This document shows, one piece after another, positions 12,401 through 20,798 of a stretch of DNA of 31,520 nucleotides; position 1 is the stretch's first letter, and each line of letters begins with the position of its first letter. The position numbers and the translations under genes are program-made. Origin of the DNA: Branchiostoma floridae (taxonomy: Eukaryota > Chordata > Leptocardii > Amphioxiformes > Branchiostomatidae). The stretch spans positions 2,543,896 through 2,575,415 of the forward strand of contig NC_049987.1 in the NCBI RefSeq assembly GCF_000003815.2, written 5' to 3'. The notes below the pieces were generated by a model. That model had not been told where the DNA came from. It ran no database searches and was given only the letters and a program-made list of their open reading frames with translations.

Positions 12401-15400
12401 TTAATGTCCTTTTGTTCCTAAAAAGATTTTTTTTAATTCCCCTAACATTTTCATGAAAAAAAAGAAATTGGAAGATTTTACCATAAGCAAAATTCTTTTA
12501 TTTTTTAAAGCAAAGAATAAAGAAGGTTGCACAAGTAGATTATTTTCTATCATTATCATCATGATCATTATTGTCTATACATTTGACACAGATCAATATT
12601 GTACTACCAACTGCCAGTCGTAAAATCATTAAAATAGTGCAATCAATTTTTTGCAGGGAATTCCCCCAAAAAATTTGTAATAATAGAATATATTGAGAGA
12701 GTGCCATAATTGTATATGAGGAAGCTTCAGACATAAGCCTCAAGTGTCAAACTGTTACATTAAAGAACCCAACACACAGTCACTTAGCAAGAATAGCAAG
12801 GATGACTCAGTGTGCTTGACTAAAATACTTGAGCCATAGCTATAGCTAAGTGCCAAGCTTCATCGTCGGCCTGAGTTTGACCACTATATGTCGTATTTTC
12901 CATCATGAGTGGCTGCCAAGTTCGGTGACCCGCACTCTCACATTTACGTCATTCAGATATTTCACCCCTCATAAATCCTTTTGACAAATATGGAGACAGG
13001 GGAACCCTGTATTGCTTTTAACCTTTCATATGTAATAACAGGTACGTAAGCCAATCTTTTCAATACCAAGATAATTTGATTACATAATATAAATCTATGA
13101 AATTCCAAACTAATTTACTGATAACATTTCATACTGTAGTATAAAAGAATATGTTTTAGAAATCTGTGTATATTGATCTTCATATGGCAATAGCGTTCTG
13201 GTTGTATCATTTTGATAACACAACTATAGCTACATAAATTTTTTTGTCGGTAGAATATCCTTTTAATCACTTTGACAATTTTGTGTCCGCGCTCGAAGTA
13301 TCCATGGTAGCAATTAGCCTTAGGTTTACTGTTGTCTGGCTGTATGGAAGATAGTCTACTGACCTACCATAGTATGGAAACAATTTACACCATGGCATAG
13401 TCCAGTATAGTGTTTCATAGTGTGGTCATGTCATAGGGATCAATGTATTTGCATGCAAATGCAGCACATTTCACTCCCCATCCCTTCAACATGCAACAGT
13501 GTACCGTTCCAAAATTTCCCTGTGCAAAAGTGGACCATCTCAAAATCAATTCAACCAAAGAATTGACACTCCGTAAAAGTAGCTAAGTTCAAAATGAAAT
13601 CTTGAAATAGATATTACAATCAAAATTTTGTCTAATAACAATTGAAGTAATAAAACAAATTTTGTATCACAGCAAACAAGACTTAAATATAAAAAGATTG
13701 TTAATTCAGTCTTTTAATAAGTTCTAATAATTCTATATAATTCAAGAGCTGACACTCAAAGTGTCCTTGTATCACTGAAACTACACTCAAGAATTCAAGT
13801 CTACCACACTTGTTGTCACAGTATCTGCCACTATCTGGTAAGATTGCCAGTAAAACGGTAACTGTTAATGCAGAAATGTTTGTGGTGGTTTTATATTCGC
13901 AGTTTCCGTGGTGGCCGCTTTATCGCAAATGTAAAACCAACGAGAACATTTTTTCAAATTAAGTAGTATAAGAATGTTGTCTATGGAGCTACCGCGAACT
14001 TAAAACTACCGCGAACACTACATTCTCCCACTACAGCAAAATTAAATCCCTGCGAATTTAAATGCATTTACAGTACTGATTTAATTTGCGACACATTTTC
14101 CCATTTTTATTGCACCTTTGCCGTGTTAGCCATCACTGGAGGGGGATGAAATTATTTTGGTTTGCTTTTCAAAACAGGAAAAACTGACACAGGCATAGAT
14201 GTCGCCCATACAATGTACTTGCTTTAGCCTTACTAAAAAAAATAGCACTCTTTCTCCACTCCCCAATCTTGTCTACCCAATGGCATCACCCTTGTACACA
14301 GGAGACCACCACTGTGTGACTAGTGTGACCTTGTCAATCTGACAACCAGATGTTGTAAAAGGAAAATGTTGACATTCCTGCCTCAACACTTGGATGTAGA
14401 CAGGTCTTAACTCCGCTGTCTTCAAGACCTTTAGAGGGCAGCGAGACTTCCGGACCAAGAGTCTTCCAGTCTCCGGGAATACCACTTTGGTTGCTCAAGG
14501 TTGGTTCTTAAGTGCATTTTCTTACATTTCATAGTATTTTATCATTGAACAATCATATTTCATGATGCAGAAAAAAGAAGTCTACGTGCGAAATGTATTA
14601 TGGAGTACCACTTTGGATGGTGTCTTTTTAAGTGTATTTTTAAGGACATTAGAATGTTGCACAGTAAGATTTTAGGATGAAAGAAAAGGAAAGAGGCTAT
14701 GAAAATAATTCAACAGTTATCATGTGTCCCTGAAATATGCCAAATGCAGTATCTAATTTTGGTATGAAAGTTTTACTTTGGAACTATTAGGTAGAATTGC
14801 AACAGATCTTTGCACTATTGGCTATTGATAAATGGCTTTTTGTGCAATATATCTATGTGTACAAAGCACAAAACACAAATTTGAGGGTATACAAAAGTCA
14901 TGTACATGTACTTAAAATGCTTGTATCTCATCTTACTGTAGATCTGAAAATATTGACATTGGTTTTATGCTCAGCTAGACAAAAATCATCCAATACCATG
15001 AAAATTACATTTCTCAGTCAGTTATGCAATCTGTGTGCTCACCGTAAACTCTAAAAAGAGTCCCTTATTTTCCCCTCTACTGCATGTAAAGCTCCATCGA
15101 ATTGAACTGAACTTAACAGTAAATGTCTTTCAAATTTGCCTATTGTGCAAGTCCTGCCCTAAAGTGTTTCTTCTCAATCAGTACAGTTTAGGACCTGTAT
15201 GTATCCCGTAACAAAATACCGACTGTGTTGAGTTACTGTACTGTAGTGTATAGACAAGACATCTGACTTGCCAGTTGAACTCTAATTGGGTTGTGATGAC
15301 AGGTTACAACTTAGTGTGCAGTCTGACATGACACATGTATGTCTTCTATATGTGACACTAAATTGTGACTAATGCCATAGTCAAACTCTCATCATACCAT

Positions 15401-18391
15401 GTACCTACATTAGTAATAACCTGTAAATCCCACGGCGATCGCATGCAATCACAGATAACTCCTAGTAGGTAAAATCAGCGATGAATTGTTCCAGCATCAT
15501 ATGGCCTTTCACTTGTGTCTCATCTGAATAGCCACATAAAAGCTTTAATGCTTCTTTTTTAGGTAGGCTCTACTACTATTGGTACTACGGGCTGTTTTCT
15601 GGTTGCTACTGTGATCTGCTTGCTCCATTTTTCAACAACATTGATAGTACATTTGTATTTGTATCAGGGGATAACCTAGTGTAAGCCATCAGAATATGGT
15701 CAAAAGGTATAATTTTTTTAACTTCATCAGTAGAAAAAAAGGCTGTAGTGATGTTGTCTATGAGGGCAATAAAAATCATATGACTGTGACAATGGAAAAT
15801 TTTGAATACAAATGTATGTTCAAGATCCATTTCAGCTCTATATTTCATCGCACTTTCACAAAGGCTAATTCTACCTATGATTTACCTACAATTCCCTGCA
15901 ATTGATGCAGATACTCTTTTATGACCCCTTGGTACAATGATCTACGACGCTGTTTGTTTTATATGTTTAAATTGTTGCAGATTCTACCTAAAGGTACAAC
16001 TTATGGCAAAATCCCCATTTCGGTATATCGTGTGATAAATATGATTGAAGATTAAAACTCGCATGCAGTTCCACATTGTCCAAGACAGCTAGATGATATT
16101 AATAGGGGAGGTGTCTAAAGTTCCTTGTTTTGAAACCTACTGGTTAGAAAATTAAGGTTGTTTTCTTAATGGTCTGCTACTGTCAGATAGAAGGTCATGT
16201 TGTTTTGACAACAAATATGACCAGATGGTTTTGAACAGGACATCTGTGTAGAATTTAGGCAGAATATATATGATATAATTATGTATATCATACATGTATA
16301 TCAAAGCAGTACTGATGGCTTGGTAGTTAGGCTACCACTGAGTCTGACACTGTAAATGCAGAAATGTTCGCGGTGGATTAATGTTCGCTGTTTTCGTGGT
16401 GACCACTTCACCGCGAACTTAAAATCACCGCGAAGATTTTTCTATTATAGTATTAGACTGCAGTCTATGGTGTTACCCCGAAATTAAATCCACAGCGAAA
16501 AGTCCTTTTCCCGCTACCGCGAAATTAAATCCCCGCAAAATTAAATGCATTTACAGTATATTGAGAGGTGACAGGCTTGATTCCTGGAAGTCCTTATGGT
16601 GTCCTTATGAAAAGTGGTTTACACAACTTTTTTCACTCCACTCGGGTACCTCACCTGACTTCAGTTGGGGAGGTAGAGCCAAAGGCATTTAAAGAAGAGG
16701 GATGGGATATTCCTCCCAGGATAATGGAGAGAAGAATAACCTGGTTCCTAACTATGCTACTTTTGGCCCCCGTTAGCCCAAGGAGGTTGAACAACGGTGA
16801 GACAAACCAAGGATCCCAGATTCCCAGTCTAATAGAATGACCTGACATGGCATATTGGGTGAAGCTATTTAAACAGGTGTTTTAAAGTGGGTCAGCCTTG
16901 ACTGTGTTGGGCATTATCAATGTGTTAATGTTTTGTTAGGAGATTGACCTGTCTGCAGCACCAAGAGACCCAGACTTTGCTTAAACTGGGATGGATTGAA
17001 CTGGTCAAGTTGGCTTTGGCCACACAGCCCCACACCAATCTAGTTTCTTCTTTTGTAGACATTTTCTATTTTATTCAGTACTAGTAGTAGGCGGTCAAGG
17101 TGGCATCAATTGGCTGAGTGGCCAGGCCAGCGGACAAGAGGCAAGAAGTCACAGGTTTGAATCCTGGTGTAAAAATGGGTACTCTAGACTTTGGTTGGGG
17201 AGGTAAAAGGCTGTGGAAGGGAAGGGATTGGTAATCATTTGTTTCATCTTCCAACCAACCCCTATGTAGTAGTAGTACATGTAGTAGTATCCAATATTTG
17301 ATAACTGCCTACAAAAGAGGGTCTGCATACTCTTTCCATAATGCGCAGGCAGGCCTTTTTAATGTCCCGTAATTCGTAAGGAAGCTAATTTATTTTGCAC
17401 AATTTGTAGTGGAGATGAAGAGTAAAGCGTTGGTAGCCTTTGTAAATTTGATGTAAAGCGTTGTCAGCCATCCTGAATTAAGCGTAAAGTGTTGCCATGA
17501 CCCCCCCATGCAGACTCTAAAAAAAGCTATGAGTATGAGACTTTTTCAGACTACCTTTTACCTTTATCTTAAAATGACCTTGTCTACCAAGAGAAACACT
17601 ATCCTGGGTACCATCTCCCATAGTAACCATTGGCTCAATCTTTTCACTTGCTAAGCATGGAAAGTTGAAGCCAGCGATTATTGCGAGGGATAGTACACTG
17701 GCTAGATGACAACAAGGGCTGGGAGTAAAAACTTAAAACTGAATCCTTGACATTGTGTGTACCATTGGAACTGACAGTTTACTTAGATTTTTTTTTTTTT
17801 TTATGCTGATCATCCAGTTCAGGATTATAATATGTAATTCAACACCCACGAAATGAAATTGGTGTAGTTGGGGAACAAAACTTACTTGGAATTAGCCTTA
17901 TTAGGCACTTCTAGTTCATACTACAATTCAGTCCATTATGCCAAAAAGATGCACAACTTCACATGAACATATGCCCGTTATTTTGATGTGTATATTTTAC
18001 GTAGAATTCAAAATATGCACTGAATTTTAATAGCTCCTCTTTCAAAAGAACCCCCCCCCCCCCCATCCAATGCATTCACTAGATTTTATAATAGTTTATA
18101 CAGTGCCTACATGCAGTTAGATGGTGTTTTGTGTGTGTTGAAGAGATTACAAAATATTGCACAATACTACTATATAGTATAGATCAAATTTGTTCCAATC
18201 TAAAGAACACAAAAGATCATAGATCAATATGCGCAAAATAAAGGTAGTCTAAGTAGAAAACAAACTTTCCTGAACAGCACAAACAAAACTGAACAACGTT
18301 TTACCTCTTCAAATTGGGCTTCAAGAAGGGCCTGTTCCCATTTTGCCAGCCCGGCGGATCCGCCTCCACTCTTGGCTCTCTTGGGAGGCAT
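249..18391 (-). CDS. SPAG17: SPAG17 (PF6 homologue), N-terminal nine coding exons, partial
   Basis: SPAG17/PF6 is a large scaffold of the C1a projection on the central pair of motile cilia and flagella (established knowledge); the human protein is about 2,200 residues. Nine exons here, 18305-18391, 11617-11757, 10853-11044, 6440-6608, 5582-5770, 4761-4796, 3288-3472, 1417-1578 and 249-401, sum to 1314 nt (438 codons). Every junction has GT/AG and keeps frame. Seen features matching the family as I recall it: an N-terminal KWEQALLEAQF block, VVGN plus PQRKLFS in exon 2, REAEKK in exon 3, LKRRGEEDEENKYI running into DDEPDDGPQHY over exons 4-5, FWKFLDPVL in exon 7, FEDVACKIYD in exon 8 and DMRYYSEL plus MHCMLEQ in exon 9. 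The gene continues beyond the left edge. Odd: exon 8 ends inside a tandem array holding six copies of its donor. Identity is very likely; exact exon ends are by eye. Confidence 0.93.
402..837 (-). other. SPAG17 intron 8, non-repetitive part
   Basis: Unique AT-rich sequence between the last donor-like copy (838) and the exon 9 acceptor (402). No other exon or element seen. Confidence 0.6.
838..1488 (-). repeat. 114-bp tandem array spanning the SPAG17 exon 8 donor, six copies
   Basis: Each unit reads, on the minus strand, from ATGAAGCTGTTACATG through GACTCAAAG|GTACAG to a short intron-like stretch ending CTGTCAGYAAC. Equivalent points fall at 904, 1020, 1141, 1255, 1369 and 1483, so the spacing is 116, 121, 114, 114, 114. 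The 121 step carries a 7-nt insertion (CACCTTT) that breaks frame; the 116 step carries 2 extra nt. A 114-nt period is 38 codons, and the first four copies stay open. Donors end at 1417, 1303, 1189, 1075, 954 and 838; the last has GTAACA rather than GTACAG. Confidence 0.95.
1417..1578 (-). CDS. SPAG17: SPAG17 coding exon 8 (residues 334-387), minimal form
   Basis: The acceptor is ccattcag|CTTGCTTTC and the first donor GACTCAAAG|GTACAG. It is 162 nt, phase 0 at both ends. It encodes LAFGTAVFEDVACKIYD, DWRRQFQHYL and NMKLLHVPLYGEAPP...TDSK. The same 3' part and donor recur five more times downstream on the minus strand. Donors ending at 1303, 1189 and 1075 are in frame and would lengthen the exon by 38, 76 or 114 codons. 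Confidence 0.88.
2205..2781. repeat. Palindromic segment, split by a hAT-type insertion
   Basis: Left ATGAGCAAATCAAGGAATAGG (starting near 2211) pairs with right CCATTCCTTAATTCGCTCAT (to about 2781). Pairing continues inward with mismatches (GCTCGTTCGACAACAGG against CGCCTGTTCGACCGATCGC). The pairing becomes continuous once 2322-2762 is removed, so the palindrome predates the insertion. Confidence 0.55.
2322..2754. mobile_element. Non-autonomous hAT-type element, 433 bp
   Basis: Terminal inverted repeats begin TAGGGCTGGGTAYYGGTAC, at 2322 and in reverse at 2754. Perfect 8-bp target duplications GCTTGAAC lie at 2314-2321 and 2755-2762. 8-bp duplications with TAGGG/CAGGG ends are typical of the hAT superfamily (established knowledge). 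Subterminal regions are rich in ACCGGT and GGACCTG motifs, possibly transposase-binding repeats (inference). No transposase is encoded. Confidence 0.85.
2868..2945. repeat. 39-bp direct duplication, two copies
   Basis: GAAGTGACTGTATATAGTGT at 2868 recurs as GAAGTGACTGTATATGGTAT at 2907, followed in both by an AATGAAYG-type end. A simple local duplication inside the outer element. Confidence 0.6.
3288..3472 (-). CDS. SPAG17: SPAG17 coding exon 7 (residues 272-333)
   Basis: The acceptor is ctccgccag|CCCAACAAG after a pyrimidine tract. The donor is GACAAGACG|GTGGGC, a weaker GTGGGC site, but a stop follows eight codons later and no other GT lies between. It is 185 nt, phase 1 to 0. It encodes a charged helix (DIERQQRQKAEDELKR), then FWKFLDPVLRRAP and HDMARLEYVVV...DWEDPDKT, all matching the SPAG17 pattern. 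Confidence 0.9.
3473..4760 (-). other. SPAG17 intron 6 with purine tracts
   Basis: Contains GTTAGT-rich sequence at about 3510-3545, purine-rich low-complexity tracts at 3588-3655 and 3925-4000 (runs of GAAAGA, GATGGAAA, AGAGAGG) and a CAAA microsatellite at about 4688-4707. No exon or mobile element identified. Confidence 0.6.
4761..4796 (-). CDS. SPAG17: SPAG17 coding micro-exon 6 (residues 260-271)
   Basis: A 36-nt exon between ttccag and GGAAG|GTATGC. Entering in phase 1 it reads DEQVEPVAGAQE and leaves in phase 1, so including or skipping it does not change frame. Support comes from junction quality and frame only, since this linker is poorly conserved. A transcript would be needed to prove it is used. 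Confidence 0.7.
4797..5581 (-). other. SPAG17 intron 5
   Basis: 785 bp of AT-rich sequence with an A run at about 4875. Nothing else recognised. Confidence 0.6.
5582..5770 (-). CDS. SPAG17: SPAG17 coding exon 5 (residues 197-259)
   Basis: The acceptor is atccag|ATGATGAGCC and the donor CAGAAAAAAG|GTAGGA. It is 189 nt, phase 1 to phase 1. The split codon G|AT gives Asp, so that exons 4 and 5 together make KYIDDEPDDGPQHY, an almost invariant SPAG17 segment. It continues with HGFHQPQLVMALADVGVNV and ITSEDYTIFQ. Confidence 0.94.
5771..6439 (-). other. SPAG17 intron 4
   Basis: 669 bp. A short direct repeat (CTCATTGGTTGAACTG…TTAATTA) occurs at about 6353 and 6383. Nothing else recognised. Confidence 0.6.
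6440..6608 (-). CDS. SPAG17: SPAG17 coding exon 4 (residues 141-196 plus split codon)
   Basis: The acceptor is ctgaag|GCTGCAGAA and the donor TACATAG|GTGAG. The length is 169 nt, so the exon ends in phase 1. It encodes a Lys/Pro-rich disordered linker with repeated PGKDGK and PAKGKGKK, then DTKLKRRGEEDEENKYI, which is conserved in SPAG17. The first nucleotide of the next Asp codon lies at 6440. Confidence 0.9.
7592..7750. mobile_element. ACTGTAAATGC element, copy 1 (internally deleted)
   Basis: Ends TACTGTAAATGC and GCATTTACAGTA form perfect terminal inverted repeats. The interior has TTCGCAGTGGATTAATG, TTAGACTGCAGTCTATGGTG and CCGCAAAATTAA. About 50 bp shorter than copy 2: the segment with the internal CACTTCACCGCG block is missing. 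Non-coding MITE-like element. Confidence 0.85.
8860..9070. mobile_element. ACTGTAAATGC element, copy 2 (full length)
   Basis: Best-preserved copy: TACTGTAAATGC … GCATTTACAGTA, 211 bp. The interior alternates GTTCGCGGTGG, GTGACCACTTCACCGCG, AAAACCACCGCGAACA and AAATCCACCGCGAA, so the two halves can pair over much of their length. Three bases later a hAT target duplication begins. Confidence 0.9.
9081..9420. mobile_element. Non-autonomous hAT-type element, copy 1 (340 bp)
   Basis: TIRs CAGGGCTTTAGCCAGC and GCTGGCTAGAGCCCTG. Perfect 8-bp target duplication TGTCAGAC at 9073-9080 and 9421-9428. Subterminal repeats of CCGTCAA/TTGACGG. No transposase. Nearly identical to the copy at 9924-10250. Confidence 0.93.
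9815..9880 (-). repeat. Possible tRNA-derived SINE fragment
   Basis: CAAACATGGGACCTCCGGCTTAGTGTCCGATCCC resembles a degraded reverse-strand tRNA-type B box followed by spacer, as seen in amphioxus SINEs. A second fragment on the far side of the hAT element (about 10255-10335, with GGGTATTTGAACTCAGAACC) looks similar. Low support. Confidence 0.3.
9924..10250. mobile_element. Non-autonomous hAT-type element, copy 2 (327 bp)
   Basis: Same TIRs and orientation as 9081-9420, with its own perfect 8-bp duplication GTCAAGAC at 9916-9923 and 10251-10258. It therefore transposed independently and was not copied by local duplication. It lacks 13 bp (CCGTCAAGGTTGA-like) present in copy 1 and has a handful of substitutions. 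Confidence 0.93.
10853..11044 (-). CDS. SPAG17: SPAG17 coding exon 3 (residues 77-140)
   Basis: The acceptor is ctacag|GTGAAAGAA and the donor GAGAAAAAG|GTATGG. The exon is 192 nt (64 codons), phase 0. It carries TPQFYEICESVKPMLDEG, then VLAKLIKFKLLDIK and RREAEKK, which correspond to the conserved YYEV, LLKFQLL and QRREAEKK stretches of SPAG17. The frame stays open past the donor for about 11 codons, but family alignment supports ending at EKK. Confidence 0.92.
11045..11616 (-). other. SPAG17 intron 2
   Basis: 572 bp, AT-rich. No element recognised. Confidence 0.7.
11617..11757 (-). CDS. SPAG17: SPAG17 coding exon 2 (residues 30-76)
   Basis: The acceptor is ctgtag|GAAGAGTGG and the donor GAACAG|GTAATA. 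The exon is 141 nt (47 codons), phase 0 at both ends. It encodes EEWKPNVTLVVGNKMEDY and then VGIPQRKLFSTVSKADLFEQ. The VVGN and PQRKLFS motifs are the strongest family signature in this part of SPAG17. Confidence 0.93.
11880..11968. mobile_element. Degraded copy of the TAATCTCCAAG element family
   Basis: CTATCAAAGCTGGCCAAGGAG … GATACTATATTATGCCACCGTGGATCTACTTGGAGATTA matches the internal and right-hand part of the element at 24859-25123. The left TIR is missing, so this is a truncated or internally deleted copy. Confidence 0.65.
13860..14075. mobile_element. ACTGTAAATGC element, copy 3 (diverged)
   Basis: AACTGTTAATGCAGAAATGTT at the left and GCATTTACAGTA at the right, with an interior containing ACCGCGAACTTAAAACTACC. 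More substitutions than copies 2 and 4, hence older. Confidence 0.85.
16313..16760 (+). mobile_element. tRNA-derived SINE, split by an ACTGTAAATGC element
   Basis: GATGGCTTGGTAGTTAGGCT near 16313 resembles a Pol III A box region. After the 16349-16558 insertion the sequence resumes with GGCTTGATTCCTGG, a B-box-like stretch. A body with GACTTCAGTTGGGGAGGTA follows, shared with the SINE at 17090-17280. The order head, insertion, B box, body points to insertion into an existing SINE. The 3' end is not clear. Confidence 0.5.
16349..16558. mobile_element. ACTGTAAATGC element, copy 4
   Basis: ACTGTAAATGCAGAAATG at the left and GCATTTACAGTA at the right. The interior includes TTCGCGGTGGATTAATG and GTGACCACTTCACCGCG, as in copy 2. 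Sits inside a SINE-like sequence. Confidence 0.9.
17090..17280 (+). mobile_element. tRNA-derived SINE
   Basis: A-box-like TGGCTGAGTGG at 17111-17121 and B-box-like GGTTTGAATCC at 17154-17164, spaced 43 bp as in a Leu/Ser-type tRNA with a long variable arm. Then a SINE body with GACTTTGGTTGGGGAGGTA and GGCTGTGGAAGGGAAGG. No cloverleaf with an intact acceptor stem is visible, so this is not a tRNA gene. Confidence 0.65.
17334..17512. repeat. Short repeats of GTAAAGCGTTG type
   Basis: AGTAAAGCGTTGGTAGCC, TGTAAAGCGTTGTCAGCC and CGTAAAGTGTTGCCATG follow one another at roughly 35-bp spacing from 17420. They come after CCCGTAATTCGTAAGGA. Probably part of a mobile element, since a related ATAATTCGTA motif occurs at 20560-20625. 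Confidence 0.4.
18305..18391 (-). CDS. SPAG17: SPAG17 coding exon 1 (start codon, residues 1-29)
   Basis: ATG at 18391 begins MPPKRAKSGGG and leads into KWEQALLEAQFEE. The basic start followed by a tryptophan block fits the beginning of vertebrate SPAG17. The donor is GAAGAG|GTAA (GT at 18304-18303), phase 0. The start was chosen because this is the only Met in the exon and it matches the family start. An out-of-frame ATG lies 86 nt upstream at 18477 and would give an 11-codon upstream ORF if transcribed. Confidence 0.9.
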
Positions 18392-18439
18392 ATTTCAGTT
18401 CCTTGCGCTACTTTTGAAGGGTTTAAATGTACAAAATTG

Positions 18440-18530
18440 CCCTAAATCTTCCTCAAATCTGTGTAAGTTGCCGCCATGTTGGATGTTTGGGTCGGTTGCC
18501 AGGATCTACTGCGCATGCGTAGTAAGAGCT
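18440..18530 (-). promoter_or_regulatory. SPAG17 promoter / 5' UTR region
   Basis: On the sense (minus) strand, CAACATGGCGGC at 18481-18470 matches the YY1 consensus (AANATGGCGGC) in the orientation seen just downstream of many TSSs. TGCGCATGCGTA at 18510-18521 is one base off the NRF1 palindrome. GGTTGCC at about 18494 is an X-box-like RFX half site, of interest for a ciliary gene but weak. The YY1 motif contains an ATG (18477) opening an 11-codon upstream ORF that ends at 18442. No TATA box seen. TSS position is inferred. Confidence 0.55.
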
Positions 18531-19740
18531 CCCGTGAGGCACTGCGGCTAGCAGACGATATTTGTTTTTCTGCCAGACGCCGACAAAAAGTGCCAAACTA
18601 CGATGTTTTTTACGGGCAATAACAAAGAGATTTTCATTCTTTTGGTGTGTTTTATAGTGCCATATCATTCTTTCTGATATCTTTTTGGTATTAAGTTCTT
18701 TTGTTTTGCCTTGTACTCAGTAAAACAGACATCTATCCCAGAACGCGGCTAGCTAGCAGACAACTTTTTTACGCCCTTTTTCTGTCAGAAACAACCACAA
18801 ATGCTAAAATACTATGTTATCACAGTCAAAAACAAATGAATGTTAGTTCTTTGAGAAATTTTCGATATCATATTCGGACATCGTCTTTTTTTATACATGT
18901 CCTTACCTAAAACGACATCTATCCCTGAACGAGGGTAAGGTTCCTAACGTGATCTAACGTTAGCAGGCGAGTTGGGTTTTTGTTCGTCGGACAACAGGAA
19001 AGGGCCAAAAGGTCTTTGTATTTGATTCGAGATTCAAGTAAATTGCTAGATCTATTTGCTGAGCTTTTAGGTACAAATGTATTCAATACGACACCAGGGG
19101 GGGGGGGGGTACCTACGTCACCCTTCACCTGTCTGTCACTAACAGACATTATTGTGCCAAAATATGTTATTATAATTTCAGACAAGAACAGCCCCATATT
19201 TCTATAGTTTACAAACAATTATTCTAAATACCGTAACGTTAAGGTTACATCCCGTATTTCAAACAAAAGAATGCTTTATTTGATTACTAGTACTATCAAT
19301 ATGAGATCAGACAAATACGACCGCTCCTTCATTTTCTAAATGACATTTTGATACGTCATTTCCTTTTCGAATATTGACTTCAGCGACAGTCAAGGAAAGC
19401 TGTGAAACTCGTCAAATTGACCAATTAGATGATCGCTGGCAAAAGTAAACCGTACAATCCCCTGTCCAAACGTCCCCTAGTGCGATCACAGGCCCCGCTA
19501 TCTGTCAACACGAGTCGTGTTGAGTTCATCAACCTAGAGAACAGGACCCCCCACAGTAGTGTCAACACAAGTGGTCATTTCCAGCTACTGTGAAATTGAT
19601 ACTTCTCTTCCTACCAAAACAAGAGACTCTGTACATCATGAACTACGCTTCAAGGAATGACAATATTATCACTAATGATGTCCATTGCACGGTCTGACAT
19701 GTTAAAGCTTTGCAGTGGAGAAAACACGTACAACTGCAAG
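18531..19740. other. Intergenic, with diverged direct repeats
   Basis: GACATCTATCCCAGAACGCGG at 18728 and GACATCTATCCCTGAACGAGG at 18914 mark an approximate 186-bp direct duplication. A GCGGCTAGCAGAC block at about 18545 suggests a third, more diverged part. A 13-G run lies at 19097-19109. No gene seen between 19110 and 19740. Confidence 0.5.
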
Positions 19741-19961
19741 GCCTAGGAAAAATGTTTTGTTCCTTTTTTTCCTGTTTTCGACTGACCCTCGAAAACAAAT
19801 GCCGAACCTAGCTGTTTTGGCCATGGAGGTCCACTGCTAGTAAATTGTCGATCTAACCAAGGAGGTTAAAGAAATACTTTTTTAACCTCCTTGCATGATC
19901 TAACCACATTTTCCAACACGTTTGTTCGACTGAACTCTGTACAATTGATAAAGGCCGTGGA

Positions 19962-20028
<67 letters not shown>

Positions 20029-20098
20029 CCCCATTAGCTATGATAGGTTGACACCCTGCATATAAATCAAAACTAATGCATATTATGTTGAAAATGCC
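19741..20098 (+). repeat. Dispersed repeat A, copy 1
   Basis: Shares CGACTGACCC, AACCTAGCT, ATTTTCCAACAC, GACTGAAC and GTTGAAAAT blocks, in order, with 23624-23860. This copy carries a GATT microsatellite that the other lacks. Family unknown. Confidence 0.5.
19963..20028 (+). repeat. (GATT)n microsatellite, about 16 units
   Basis: Uninterrupted ATTG/GATT tetranucleotide repeat of about 66 bp inside dispersed repeat A. Confidence 0.95.
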
Positions 20099-20798
20099 AA
20101 TGTCCTGGGAGTTGAAAACACAGCATTTTTCTTAGGCCTAATATGCACTGTTTGTTTTTCCAAAGGTGTACATTTTGGAAACTCACTTTTGACACTCGCA
20201 TGCCAAAAGAGTAGAGGCCTGGAAGAGATCAGGATATAGATGGCTACCGTATGAAGAAAGTTCCATTAGATTTAGAGTCCCGCAGGTCCACGTGAAAACA
20301 GGACTCTGAAACACTTTCCTCTCCCTCTGCGGGTTTTAAAAGGGTTCCGGTTCTTGATCTTTTCCTTGGTGGTCTCCTGCAAGTGCAACAGTCGCTACTT
20401 ACGTTAGCTTATAGACTATAGTGGCCATTTTCCGCCTTTACAATACAAAGGCACTTTGTCTCCTGTAACTTGTGTAAGTGTGTGTGTTGAGGGGTGCTGC
20501 ATTCGTGCCAAGCTGATTCAGCTTACCGTGATTCGTGAAGAACGGTCCTTTTCATCCCCATAATTCGTAACGAGATGATAAGTGTTTCATAATTGGCTTC
20601 CATAATTAGGCGTAATTCGTAGGCGGTCCGAGTTTGGGGGACCACCCACCCTATACACCAAATACATGCCCTCCTTAACCTTGTATGTACCTTCTTTTAA
20701 ATGAAAACTTTTTAGAAATGTTATCTTCAAAATACGCGGATTTCATTTGTCATTTGAACGTAAAGCAGGCGGCCCATTGTTTTTATGATGTATTCTCC
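20099..20798. other. Intergenic
   Basis: No gene. ATAATTCGTA-type motifs at 20560-20625 resemble those at 17370; otherwise nothing recognised. Confidence 0.5.

Larger units (their letters stand above)
11758..18304 (-). other. SPAG17 intron 1
   Basis: 6.5 kb first intron. Holds a MITE end (11880-11968), two ACTGTAAATGC elements (13860-14075, 16349-16558), SINE remnants (16313-16760, 17090-17280), a low-order repeat at 17334-17512 and a 14-C run at 18051. The stretches 11970-13859, 14076-16312 and 17513-18050 show nothing beyond short ambiguous similarities (for example ACCACTTTGG at 14480 and 14608). Confidence 0.65.

Noticed and set aside
14273-14485. A 70-codon minus-strand frame that looks protein-like
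   Set aside because: No family recognised, no splice sites in phase with SPAG17, and it lies in intron 1.
17090-17180. A genuine tRNA gene
   Set aside because: A- and B-box-like sequences are present but no closed cloverleaf, and a SINE body follows.
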